Part shown: piece by piece, positions 46,801 to 55,330 of the stretch
Layout of the letters: each line of letters opens with the position of its first letter
Position numbering within the stretch: position 1 is the first letter of the stretch
Assembly (NCBI RefSeq): GCF_963675165.1
Contig: NC_087382.1
Coordinates: forward strand, 496,001 to 560,000
Reading direction: 5' to 3'
From: Halichondria panicea
Lineage: Eukaryota; Porifera; Demospongiae; Suberitida; Halichondriidae
DNA: 64,000 nt
Program-made: the position numbers and the translations under genes
Notes under the pieces: generated by a model
What the model was told of the DNA's origin: nothing
Seen by the model: the letters and a program-made list of their open reading frames with translations, nothing else
Databases searched by the model: none

Positions 46801-49800
46801 ACTCTTGAAAAGGCTGCAATGGCATTCCAAGTAAGCAAAACTAGGCATAACTCGAGAACAAAGCATTATTTTGCAAATCCCTGAATTAAAATCCAAGAAA
46901 ACATAACTAGAAGCCTATAAAAACTCTTACTTGCACTTCATTAATCCTTGAGCAGCTGTAGCAGTCTACACAGACAGACAGACAGACAGACATGCAGACA
47001 CACAAACACCGTATACCTCGCTGCGCATGCACACCGAGGTATAATTATGCTGACATAGCAATAATTGCCTTCGTGTGTTTTGGCAAACAGCTACACACAC
47101 CACGTGGATAAATGCGCATGCTTAATAGTATTGCCAATATCCATATAGCGGGTATATTTCGAAGGTATAAATTTTCGCGGATTTAATTTTCGTGGAATAA
47201 CAGCCTTTTTGCAGCATGCATGCATGCGATATTAAATTTGCAATTAATTAGGCCCTGATAAAATTAATTATGCTTTTTTCACCCATTATTCTATTCTTTA
47301 ATTCTTGAAAAATGTGCCTATTATTCTAATCCGATTATTCTCTGATTATTCTCATAAAAATGTATCCTAAAAAATGTGACATATAATCAGTAGACTCTCG
47401 TTAATCCGGTCACCCTTGGGACCATGCAGCTTGGCCGGAATAGCGAGGTGGCTGTATCTCAGGAAATAGCCGCGGCTTAAAAACGACCCTACCTCGAATC
47501 TAATGACTAATTTTGCGGTTCTTGTCTCGAGGATAATGTTATCTATTTAAGTGTAATCCAATTTTATTTGCTAAACCACGGTAAACGGAATAGCGAGTGG
47601 CCGTACTTCAGGGTGAGTTTTGTGCAGTAAACATATAGCTATATAGCATTCCGTGCCAAGCCAAATGGCCGGTATATCGAGGTGGCCGTACTTCAGAGAG
47701 CCGGAATAGCGAGAGTCTACTGTAGACATAAACACAACACACGACTGACATATGACATATTAATTAATATATCATGGTTCTCAGTGTTATCTTGCTGACT
47801 TGAACCAGGAGCCCATAAAGAGAAGGAGCGGCTAACTACGGGGATCACATCTCGTAATTGGTTATGACCGCATTTCCATATATGCAGGGTCACTAAGTGG
47901 TTGAATCCCTACACGTGTTATACGCAATGCAGGGATGCGGTTTGCAAGCACTTAGTCGCTTCCATACAAGGAAGTGCGATTTCACCGGCAATTACAAGAT
48001 GTGATCCCCGAGTGTACGTTGAAGTTGGGCGCTCCTTCTCTTTATGGGCTCCTGCTTGAACTGATCCACTAGAACATCATTATGCAAAACTTAATGTAAT
48101 GATCTTTACCAAAAATGAACATTGATGCCTATTATTCTTTAGTGCTGATCACATGATCTCCAGCCAATCAGCTTATCTGAAGGCAGTCAGGTAACCATGG
48201 ATTAAATAACTTAATCCACACTTAAGTGTGCTTTAAGTTGGTTAAGTGTGCTTTAAGTAGGTTTGTTAATGCACACTTTTTATCAAACAACCATAATACA
48301 AGCAGATTGAATCTGAATGTCATCATAATTATAATAATAATACAAGCAGATTGAATACGTACACAGCAAAGCTGAAAAGTATTAGAAAGTTGAATGTTAT
48401 CGTTTCAACTTGTTTCATGTGTAGTAAGTGTACCGAATTGCTGACTTGACCATAGCATCGCTTTTTCATCTGGAGAAATAGACTCAGCTTGCTTCGAAGA
48501 TGTACGTACCTGTACCTAAGCCAGATCCATATAATCGTTTCATCAAAGGTGCTTCGAATATCATAGCGTTCCAAAAGAGCAAACCAGATACTCATTGCCA
48601 TATAGTTTGCGCACAAAGTTTCCCATCCAGTAAGCCAGATCAGCTGGAGGCATATCCAGTAGTGGGATCGGGACTGCACTGTTGGTCAGCAGGAGAAATA
48701 AGTCGAGAACATGCCCAGTCAGTCCAGATAGCTTTAGATAGTATCTCCTTCTCCTTTGCATCAGTTACTGGATCTACAAACCTACTAAAACTTGCTATTA
48801 CGCCTAGCTAGCTAGCTAGCCACCAGCAACTGATTTAAAATGTAGCTAGATCTAGCTGCCACGAGGCTAGAGCTCACGTGACAGCACTAAATCCTTTAGA
48901 ACATACCTAGCCAAGTCACGTGTTTTAATGCTGGTGCACTCGGATGGCCTCTCGGTTACGTAATGCACTCGGCTGCACCTCGAGCACCACGTTAACCTCG
49001 AGGCCATCCTCGGCACGCAGATTAAAACACTTAATCTTGGCTAGGTGTGTTCTAAATAATACTTAGACACCTATTATATGCTAAAATTATTCCGAGCATA
49101 ATTTATCAGGGCCTATGCTTAATCCGTGAAAACCACAAACATTTATACCCTCGAAATATACCCGCTATACGGTACTTGAACTGACAATAAACCGGATAAA
49201 AGCTTGGAAATAAAGCTATTTGTGCGGAATTGCGATGTCAGACTGTTATTTTGTGCACTGAATGCATACAGACATGCACGTAGCCACACATGCAAGCGCA
49301 CACTGCCTGTGATTTGCTTCATTATCGTCGTAATTATTATATCCGTTTACAATGTCTATTTGTATTATTTGTTGTTTAATGTTTAATTCAATTTATTCGT
49401 AAATATACAAAGAAACTTATTCCCTCCTCTATAACACTCTAAATCAAAAGCGCAGCTTGTTAATAGACACTATCCTCGTTCATTATTCAGGGTCCTCCTC
49501 TCAGAGAGTTGAGACCTCCACTCACTCTGAAAAGAGGAAAAGACATGCCAATCGAGATGGGCACTTCGGTACAGAATGGTGACACAGTGTATGTCGGTGG
49601 AGATAATGCAGACAATGATCGTGATGTTGCAGCTACGGATGCCATAAGCACTGATCAGAACAGAGGACCCATCAACAATGACGACAAATACGAGGAAATT
49701 CGAAAAGCAGCAGCCTCTCTGATGCCAAAATCTATGCGAAAAATCGATGCAGTGCTGACTGAGGTAGAATCAACAACTCCAGCAAAATCAATTTCCATTC

Positions 49801-50756
49801 TTTTGACAGGAAAAACTGGTGTTGGAAAATCCACTCTAGCATATGGAATCTTGGGATTGAAAGTTGACGATGATCGTGCAGCACAAGAGGGTGGAAGCAT
49901 TAAGGCGAGGTGTACTACTGAAGTAAGAATGCATCAACAGAACAAAAATGGAGTCTTGATAACTGTTTGGGACAGCTCTGGGCTACAAGATGGTACCGAG
50001 GACCAAGATCAATATCTTCAGCAGATCAAGCTCAAATGCTCACAACTTGATCTGACGATGTATTGTATAAAAATGATTCAGACGAGGTTTGTTCGAGGCC
50101 ATGACAATCCAGACGTGGTAGCAATGGAAAAGTTCACAAAAGCATTCGGCTACGAATTTTGGAAAAGTACCATCATTGTCCTAACGTTTGCCAACATATT
50201 GACAGCAGTCAATCTGGAATGGGAGGATTTATCTAAGCTAAAAAAAGTCAAGGCATTTGAAGCGGAAGTACAAGAGTGGAAAGATAAGATCAGATTAATT
50301 TTGATTGATGATATCAAAGTACCACAGGAAATTGTGCACGGCATTAGGATAGTTCCAGCAGGGCACGCTAGGAGGCCAAATTTACCAGGAATTGAATACT
50401 GGCTTACGCATCTCTGGTTTCAATGCGTTTGGACAATGCCAACCAAGGGGGCACGAATCGCTATGGTGAAGATTAACGAGAAGCGAATGAAAAATGAAGA
50501 CGATGTAAGAGAAGATGGTGTAACAAGATGGACATCAGCAGATCAACAGCCACTTGTAGTGGTGGGTGATAGTAGTGCAATAAAAGTTGTAGCAATCAGT
50601 GGAACAAGTGGAGGTGCAGCTGGTGCTACGGTTGGTGCTTTGATTGGGCTGATTGGCGGTCCGCCAGGTGCTGCTCTCGGTGCAACAATTGGTGGTTTAA
50701 TTGGAGCGACGGTAGGTGGAGGTGCAGGAGGAATATACAAACACGTTACAAGCTGA
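37811..50756 (+). CDS. Death domain-kinase-coiled coil-GTPase-glycine zipper protein (gene 5), about 840 aa
   Basis: Exons 37811-38126 (DD, 1-105), 40161-40958 (kinase), 41045-41112 (linker), 42860-42934 (last coiled-coil exon) and 49491-50756 (residues 420-840); all phases fit and the frame ends at TGA. The kinase keeps GKGAFGAV, AVK, HRD, DFG and PPE. The last exon begins like every kelch exon of the array (GPPLRELRPPLTLK, then GDTVYVGG) but after about 40 residues becomes a P-loop GTPase: GKTGVGKST (526-534), a conserved CTTE, WDSSG (switch II, 579-583) and VLTFAN as a G4-like motif resembling AIG1/Toc34-type GTPases. It ends in a glycine zipper (about 791-834, repeated GxxxG such as GALIGLIGG and GATIGGLIGATVGGG), which could insert in membranes. 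The first two coiled-coil exons are missing. The 6.6-kb last intron is full of transposons, so co-splicing needs RNA support. Confidence 0.72.
38179..38270. mobile_element. Mutator-like MITE (92 bp)
   Basis: Ends CAGAGGAGGTACGACACGAG and CTCGTGTCGTACCTCCTCTG are perfect inverses. The flanks CCTTTCACC and CCACTCACC agree at 7 of 9 positions, a decayed 9-bp duplication. Confidence 0.8.
38674..39064. mobile_element. hAT-like MITE with 8-bp target duplication
   Basis: A 391-bp element with ends TAGGCCCTGGCAAATTATG and CATAATTTGCCAGGGCCTA, flanked by ATTACCAC at 38666-38673 and 39065-39072. An 8-bp duplication with short inverted ends is typical of hAT elements. A perfect inner hairpin (TCTTGTTGTATTG / CAATACAACAAGA) is at about 38890-38925. 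Confidence 0.85.
39280..39814. mobile_element. Mutator-like element with 9-bp target duplication (535 bp)
   Basis: Ends CAGAGGAGGTACGACACG and CGTGTCGTACCTCCTCTG, flanked on both sides by AGCCTAACC (39271-39279 and 39815-39823). No long ORF. Confidence 0.88.
41125..41757. mobile_element. TIR element in gene 5 (GGTGCATTAAGGACTGG ends)
   Basis: Inverted ends CGGGTGCATTAAGGACTGGA and CCAGTCCTTAATGCACC enclose about 630 bp directly after the linker donor of gene 5. It occupies the place where genes 2 and 6 carry their first coiled-coil exons. A short internal ORF has no recognisable domain. Confidence 0.7.
41930..42790. mobile_element. Inverted copy of the gene 3 intronic element
   Basis: The sequence from GCCTCGAGGCGTAGCCGCAC to the GGCGAGAGGCATTAGCACAG stretch is the approximate reverse complement of parts of 20243-21620. 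It ends about 70 bp before the only surviving coiled-coil exon of gene 5, so its arrival may be linked with loss of the first two coiled-coil exons. Confidence 0.6.
43800..44345. mobile_element. piggyBac-like fragment
   Basis: Diverged similarity to the interior of 13341-14243 (GTATTTT..TGCTGCCT, GACAGTGA.., TTTCCCGGGAAAAG). The TTAA ends are not visible, so it is an old fragment. It lies within the last intron of gene 5. Confidence 0.6.
44346..44845. other. Intronic stretch, no supported element
   Basis: A+T-rich. A GTGCTAATGCCTCGGTGGAGG segment at about 44625 recurs at 46455-46485 and belongs to the same scattered terminal repeats as the CCGAGGCATAAT-type ends. Nothing else seen. Confidence 0.4.
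44846..45155. mobile_element. Mutator-like element with 9-bp target duplication (310 bp)
   Basis: Ends CAGAGAAGGTACGACATC and GATGTCTTACCTCCTCTG, flanked by GGTTGCATC on both sides (44837-44845 and 45156-45164). Confidence 0.87.
45873..46294. mobile_element. Mutator-like element (about 420 bp), decayed
   Basis: Left end CAGAGGAGGTTGACACG, right end inverse of CAGAGGAAGTTGGCC. TCTGCTGT flanks both sides (45865-45872 and 46296-46303), 8 of the expected 9 bases. The inner part is unrelated to the other members. Confidence 0.65.
46330..47045. mobile_element. Element with CCGAGGCATAAT-type ends
   Basis: Two related segments each carry ACACACAAACAC..GTATACCTC..GCGCATGC.CACCGAGG, at 46385-46437 and 46987-47045, around a stretch (46690-46900) similar to 21000-21210 and 45180-45370. 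The pattern suggests nested or tandem copies of one family. Limits are approximate. Confidence 0.45.
47389..47724. mobile_element. pogo/Tigger-like MITE
   Basis: Ends CAGTAGACTCTCGTTAATCC and GGAATAGCGAGAGTCTACTG. The interior repeats GGCCGGAATAGCGAGGTGGC several times. The CAGTAGACTCTCG terminus is like that of pogo/Tigger elements of the mariner superfamily (family knowledge). Confidence 0.65.
47799..48062. repeat. Long palindrome (foldback element)
   Basis: Arms GAACCAGGAGCCCATAAAGA and TCTTTATGGGCTCCTGCTTG continue inward (AGAAGGAGCG / CGCTCCTTCT), with a second pair GGGGATCACATCT / AGATGTGATCCCC. It forms an almost full-length hairpin. Confidence 0.75.
48138..49068. mobile_element. Long interspersed repeat (copy B)
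   Basis: High similarity to 23648-24610 in gene 3, same orientation, with the same 165-bp terminal hairpin (48896-49060). This copy is inside the nested stack. Confidence 0.75.
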
Positions 50757-51354
50757 TATATATTTTGTAAGATTACTAAGTGTTGTTATTATTATGTGTA
50801 TGTGTGTGCACTTGACTAATTGTACATTGTTTACTTAGTTAATTTGTACTGTAGCTATGGTTTCTGTTATAGGTATGTTAATTACTTCCTGTGGAGCAGA
50901 GCCTCCTTTTGTGTTAACAATAGATTCTTTGTTGTAAAGAGGCCCTGCGCGTTTCTCTTGTTTTTGGTGCATGTATGATCTCTGTTTTGTCAGTTGTTAC
51001 TTTTGTCTATCTTGTTTAATGTTAAACCCTTGTCAAATCTTGAGCTGACTCCGCCGCTTATAGCTAGTTCTAGCACTCAACTCTGCCAACACTAAGGCCA
51101 TATATAGGGCCAGGCAAAGTAGATTAGCATCAAATGCATGGTTTTTGAAGTTGATGAGGTGATTATCATTATTTCATGTTGTGAGAAATGTGCTTTTCTA
51201 TCGTATAAGATTACATCAGAGATTGAGAATTTCGTTAATGTTTGTTTGGATTGTAAAATTAAAAGAGAAAAATAAAGTAAAAACAATGGCAAGAGTTCGT
51301 ACACATAATGTTTGATTTTACATATTACATTGTCGGTACAGAAATAGACAAGTC
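50757..51354. other. 3' flank of gene 5
   Basis: A+T-rich sequence after the GTPase stop. AATAAA-like AAATAAAG at about 51270 could be a polyadenylation signal. From about 51160 the sequence again resembles the flank downstream of gene 0's kelch (TTTCATGTTGTGAGAAATG), so the kelch-type 3' UTR survived the domain replacement. Confidence 0.5.
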
Positions 51355-52267
51355 TCATAACAAGTTCAGGTCCTTGGTTGGGGTCTTGTCCGAGGGTAGG
51401 GTGGACGCCTTCTCCCAGAATCCAAAGTCTATCTCCTCTTTCGAGTCAGACAGAGAGGGGTGGGGCTCGGGAACTGAGGGGTTAAAGAGTGACATGGTCA
51501 TAGTCATACTGAGTGGAAGTTTGAGGGCTTAGGAAGTAAGTGACAAGAAAATTGAATGAAAACTGGTTAAATGCAAAGTGGTTCAACAGTGATAAAAGGG
51601 ACACTATACACACATGTACTGGTGTACAATAATGTGTAGAAGTATCAGTAGTTTGACACTCTTCTCTTCTTATGCACTCTTGATTGAAGCATACCTTGTA
51701 TACAAGTGCATGTACATACAGACTAGTAAGCATGCTAGGTTCCCATTCTTTGTACTGTACATTCAATAGTACACAGTCGACTCATTGCACTGCATAACTA
51801 CACATTATACACACGTACCTTGTTCTTGATAAAGGTTCCTCAGTAGCCCCTGTCCAAGGACCTATGTCTTCAGACTGTCCCTCACTGCTTAGGCTGCTCA
51901 CCAGACTGGAGGTGGGCTGCATGTAAGGGCTGGGTGTCAGGGGAGTTTTTAGTCTCTGATGACAGACCCTTTTCCATACTGCTGAGGTCTGTTAGCATCT
52001 GAATGGCCAGTTTACTTGAGGCCCCTCTCTTAAAAGCATAGTAGGCCTAAAGGTGTGTGTGTGGGGGGGGGGGGGGGCGTACATGATTGTACATTGCACA
52101 CCTTCAAATACATTACAGGGAAACACACATCATGTGCTGAATAGGACACACTATAGCTGACCTTGAATAACTTTAAGGGACTCCACAAAGTTGACACAAA
52201 TGCATTTTCCAGCTAATGTGCTCTGTACCTGTACCTCCATTCTCAGTGCCTCTTCTTGTCTCCTCAA
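51355..52267 (-). CDS. Minus-strand acidic coiled-coil gene, exons (copy 5)
   Basis: The small exon 52267-52235 (LRRQEEALRME, acceptor CTCCTACAG), main exon 52046-51819 (AYYAFKRGASSK, then SSETKNSPDTQPL) and terminal exon 51473-51355 (EEIDFGFWEKASTLPSD) are present. The middle exon seen in copy 0 is absent, which breaks the phase between main and terminal exons. Convergent with gene 5. Family unknown. Confidence 0.45.
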
Positions 52268-52581
52268 CTGTAGGAGAGAGGAAGCCATTGAATGACATGA
52301 AAACACCACTCACACCAACACAGTGTAATGCACAAACCAAACAGACATACTCAACCAGAATAACAGAAGCAGCTCGGAATTGTCACCATTGCATACAAGA
52401 CTCCATTGCAGTAGGCACTCACTCATCTCATGCTATAATGTACTGTACAACACACTGTACACTAACACAGGCTCAGAATTGTCATCTTCCTATGCAGTCT
52501 AGAGTCACTCATTGAGTTGCCTGCCCTTCTCATACCTATACGACGTTGGCTTCCTCAGTGCTTGCACCAGTAGACTGTACA

Positions 52582-52680
52582 TGGTCTCTCTCCATGGTCC
52601 TGGCTATGTCACTGTGGCCCACAATAGGACTGGACAGAGCTTCCTACAAATCCAGACAGTGAATGTTTGGCCACTTGTTC
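52582..52680 (-). pseudogene. Antisense death-domain exon fragment
   Basis: Same fragment as at 7678-7770 and 34312-34405, with a small deletion at its distal end. Confidence 0.7.
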
Positions 52681-52734
52681 CATGGTCCAACAGTCACTTC
52701 TTGTTTCAACTCCTAAAATTAACATGTGCATATT

Positions 52735-52786
52735 TGCTGAATCAGCAATGTTATTGCATGTGACAGGGAAAAGGGTGTGTCTTGTT
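52735..52786 (+). promoter_or_regulatory. Promoter-like block
   Basis: TGCTGAATCAGCA (52735-52747) followed by GAAAAGGGTGTGTCTTGT. The final TAGC of the core is lost here. Confidence 0.45.
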
Positions 52787-52960
52787 GGCAAAAGGATCAA
52801 TCTGTTAGCTACATAGCTGTGATCAGAATGAAGATGCTGTAGTCTCTGGATTATTATCAGTGAGTACAGACATCACTGTGTACTGTAGATACACAGAAAG
52901 TCATACTGTACTCACAATTAATTGCTTGTGAGTTTCTTAATTTGATGGCATATAATTATC

Positions 52961-53259
52961 TAGTCTCGCGGACCCAGACCCTGAAAGAGGGTCTGGCCAA
53001 TTTCACCGTACAGAGTTGTGTTGACCGCGCCACAAATATCGTGGCGCTCTAAGTGGCTGATAAGTGTTTGTAGTAAGTTGTGAAACCGCACAGCTGCACT
53101 GGTAGCTAAAATAGATTTGGCAAATCTAATTATGTGGTTTCACACATCCGTCCTCCACCCACTAACCACTTATCAATGCAAACAGCCACTTAGACCGCTG
53201 CACAAGTAGCTCATGTGTAATTTGCCAGACGATAATATATAGGCTGGTCCACGAGACTA
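52961..53259. mobile_element. TIR element with 9-bp target duplication (TAGTCTCG ends)
   Basis: A 299-bp element with ends TAGTCTCGCGGACC and GGTCCACGAGACTA, flanked by ATAATTATC on both sides (52952-52960 and 53260-53268). The same places at about 8115-8135 and 34757-34780 are empty. It differs from the CAGAGGAGG family. Confidence 0.87.
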
Positions 53260-53289
53260 ATAATTATCACACACTATAAAATAGACTCA

Positions 53290-53430
53290 CAGATGTCCCT
53301 GGCAGATGGTCTCCTCCTCATGTCTTCTTGCAAACAACTGTCAATAAGCTTCCTCCACCTGTGTGTGTGAGGGATCTGGGCAACATGTAATGATGGATCC
53401 TTGGCTGATTTGATGATCTCCAACAGGTGA
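53290..53430 (-). pseudogene. Antisense kinase 3'-end fragment (best preserved)
   Basis: The minus strand reads EIIKSAKDPSLHVAQIPHTH, then WRKLIDSCLQEDMRRRPSA and RDI, ending at the usual donor. This equals the last about 47 residues of the DD-gene kinase exon. It has no upstream kinase core. Confidence 0.8.
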
Positions 53431-54149
53431 CACTGGACAGTACGAGATCACGGAACTGGACAAGGGGGTGTGACAATGTGGGTGTGGCAATGTGAGTGTG
53501 CTGCTCTAAACTATAACATTTGTGGACTCTGTCAAGAGCTGCTTTAAGGAAAAGATGTAGCTCTATGGAATGTGGTACGTGTTTGTTTAGCTAGTGGATC
53601 TGATTTTAATCAAGACTTGCACAGTATGCATGTATACGTATGTGCTGTGTCAGCAGAAACCTTGAAGACCCATACGATAACTTGACTGACCAATTTCCAG
53701 TGTAAAAAATGTGTTCAGTAGCTTTTAGATTTATGGTGTGTTTAGCTTTAGCATCAAAATGACCAAACTAACTATAACCAGGACTTAACTTAATACTGTT
53801 ATAGCTCTTCCTAAAATTGCTCGTATAATTATTGTGTTTGAAATGAAGAAGTCATCACACTTTGTGTCTACTACCGTATTACTACTGCAATGTTTTAATT
53901 GTGAGTTTCAAACACTTGCAAACTTCGTGAGTGCTTATGACATTGCTAAAATAAGATTGCAAATACCTGTATATATACCAGTACTTGTATGATAATAGCA
54001 CGATCTTTCCTATTGAAAAGTTTCAAATGTTTCCTCAATCGTAAAGGCTTTTAAATTTGAACTCTGTACCCAGGCACATTGTTACAGTAGCAGTACAGTA
54101 TCTTAATGTACAGTGTGTATTCTTGTAGTATGGCAATACAATGTGTGTG

Positions 54150-54920
54150 TGCTTCCAAGGGGTTTAATCAATATCTCCATTCCTCCAGTCTTATCCCCCC
54201 GCCCACACACTCTCCACAGAGTCACTCCCAGAGTTCATAGTCCACCACACAATGGAAGAGCTGTGTATGCCTTGTTGACTGGTGCTCCCCCGAGACTCCG
54301 CCCCTTCTCCTGCCCAGCCCATCCCTCGGAGGAGACCAGCTGGTGTACAACAAGCACTGGAGCAGGTGGGTGGAGTTTGCAGTGTAGGAAGATTCCTAAG
54401 AACTGCTATATTATGTTACGTAGGTAGAGTACGTACGTTCAAAGTTTGTTAGAGAATCATCTTATTTGAAGCATGTCTGTAGTTTTTGGTTGGGTCAAAA
54501 CGATCAGTTTGCACATTTAAAAATTAAAGTTCATTAAAGGACCTTCTATATTGTTTAAAAAATATTCACAATAGCTTCATGTAATGGTGAAAAAACTTCA
54601 GAGAGGTCAGGGTTCACCCGTTACCCCATTACCTTATTACCGTACGTGCATGTAGGTAGCTATACATGAACTTGAACAAGCCATCACAATTATACACAGG
54701 TGTCAATATTAGTAAAACATTCCGCTCTCTGTGACTAATCCACAAATTCACAAAATATTCACGATTTTATATATACTATGTCCGTATTCCACACTACGCT
54801 AGTACACTATAATATTAACCGTCACTCCCCATGCATGTACAGGTGCTTTGGTATTGTCTACCACCCCTGCCTGCACAAGATGCTCTCAGCTACTCTTGTC
54901 TGATGTTTTCCGATGTTACA
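54150..54920 (+). pseudogene. Decayed exon cassette (copy C)
   Basis: Same as 8960-9715: the frameshift (missing CTAG) and deletion of the 56-bp exon are shared, so both defects predate the duplication of these two units. Confidence 0.45.
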
Positions 54921-55064
54921 TTAAAAAGAAACTATACAAACTAGCTTGAAATAATCAAGTGTTGTGTGTTGCATAGGAGTGCATGAATGCGTGGTGACAG
55001 TTGTATATTATTATCTTCCCACAATCATCTAAGTTGTGTCATGTTTGTTGTCTTGTAATCTCCG

Positions 55065-55113
55065 GCGCATGCGCAGTATACCAATGTGCAAGGAAAGAGG
55101 GCGTGTCTTGTAG
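55065..55113 (+). promoter_or_regulatory. Promoter-like block of gene 6
   Basis: GCGCATGCGCA (55065-55075) followed by GAAAGAGGGCGTGTCTTGTA, identical to the block of gene 2. Confidence 0.55.
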
Positions 55114-55330
55114 TTCATGAGTGTTGTTTGGTTTGTCTGCTGTTCCCTGGCCCTACTAGCTGGTGAAATCAAAGGGAAGATACTGTAGCCTCGACATATT
55201 TCAGTGAGTGCAGACAGCACTGCATGTGTACTGTATACGTACTGTACATGATTTACTTTAGAGCTGTGCACACCTATGTACTCCCTCCTATAAAGCATTC
55301 TTTATATCTATTCCACACTCTACAGAGAAG

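Larger units (their letters stand above)
47139..49174. mobile_element. Nested transposon stack
   Basis: The outer ends (ATAGCGGGTATATTTCGA at 47144 and TCGAAATATACCCGCTAT at 49151) belong to the 305-bp MITE family of 10634-10938, split apart. Inside them lie ends of the hAT-like family (47249 TAGGCCCTGATAAA and 49115). Within those are a pogo-like TIR element (47389-47724), a long palindrome (47799-48062) and the interspersed repeat at 48138-49068. Confidence 0.75.

Noticed and set aside
49491-50756. Treating the GTPase exon as a separate intronless gene inserted in the array
   Set aside because: Its first ~40 residues and acceptor match the kelch exons and the phase fits the upstream exons, so a fused exon is the better reading; RNA would decide.
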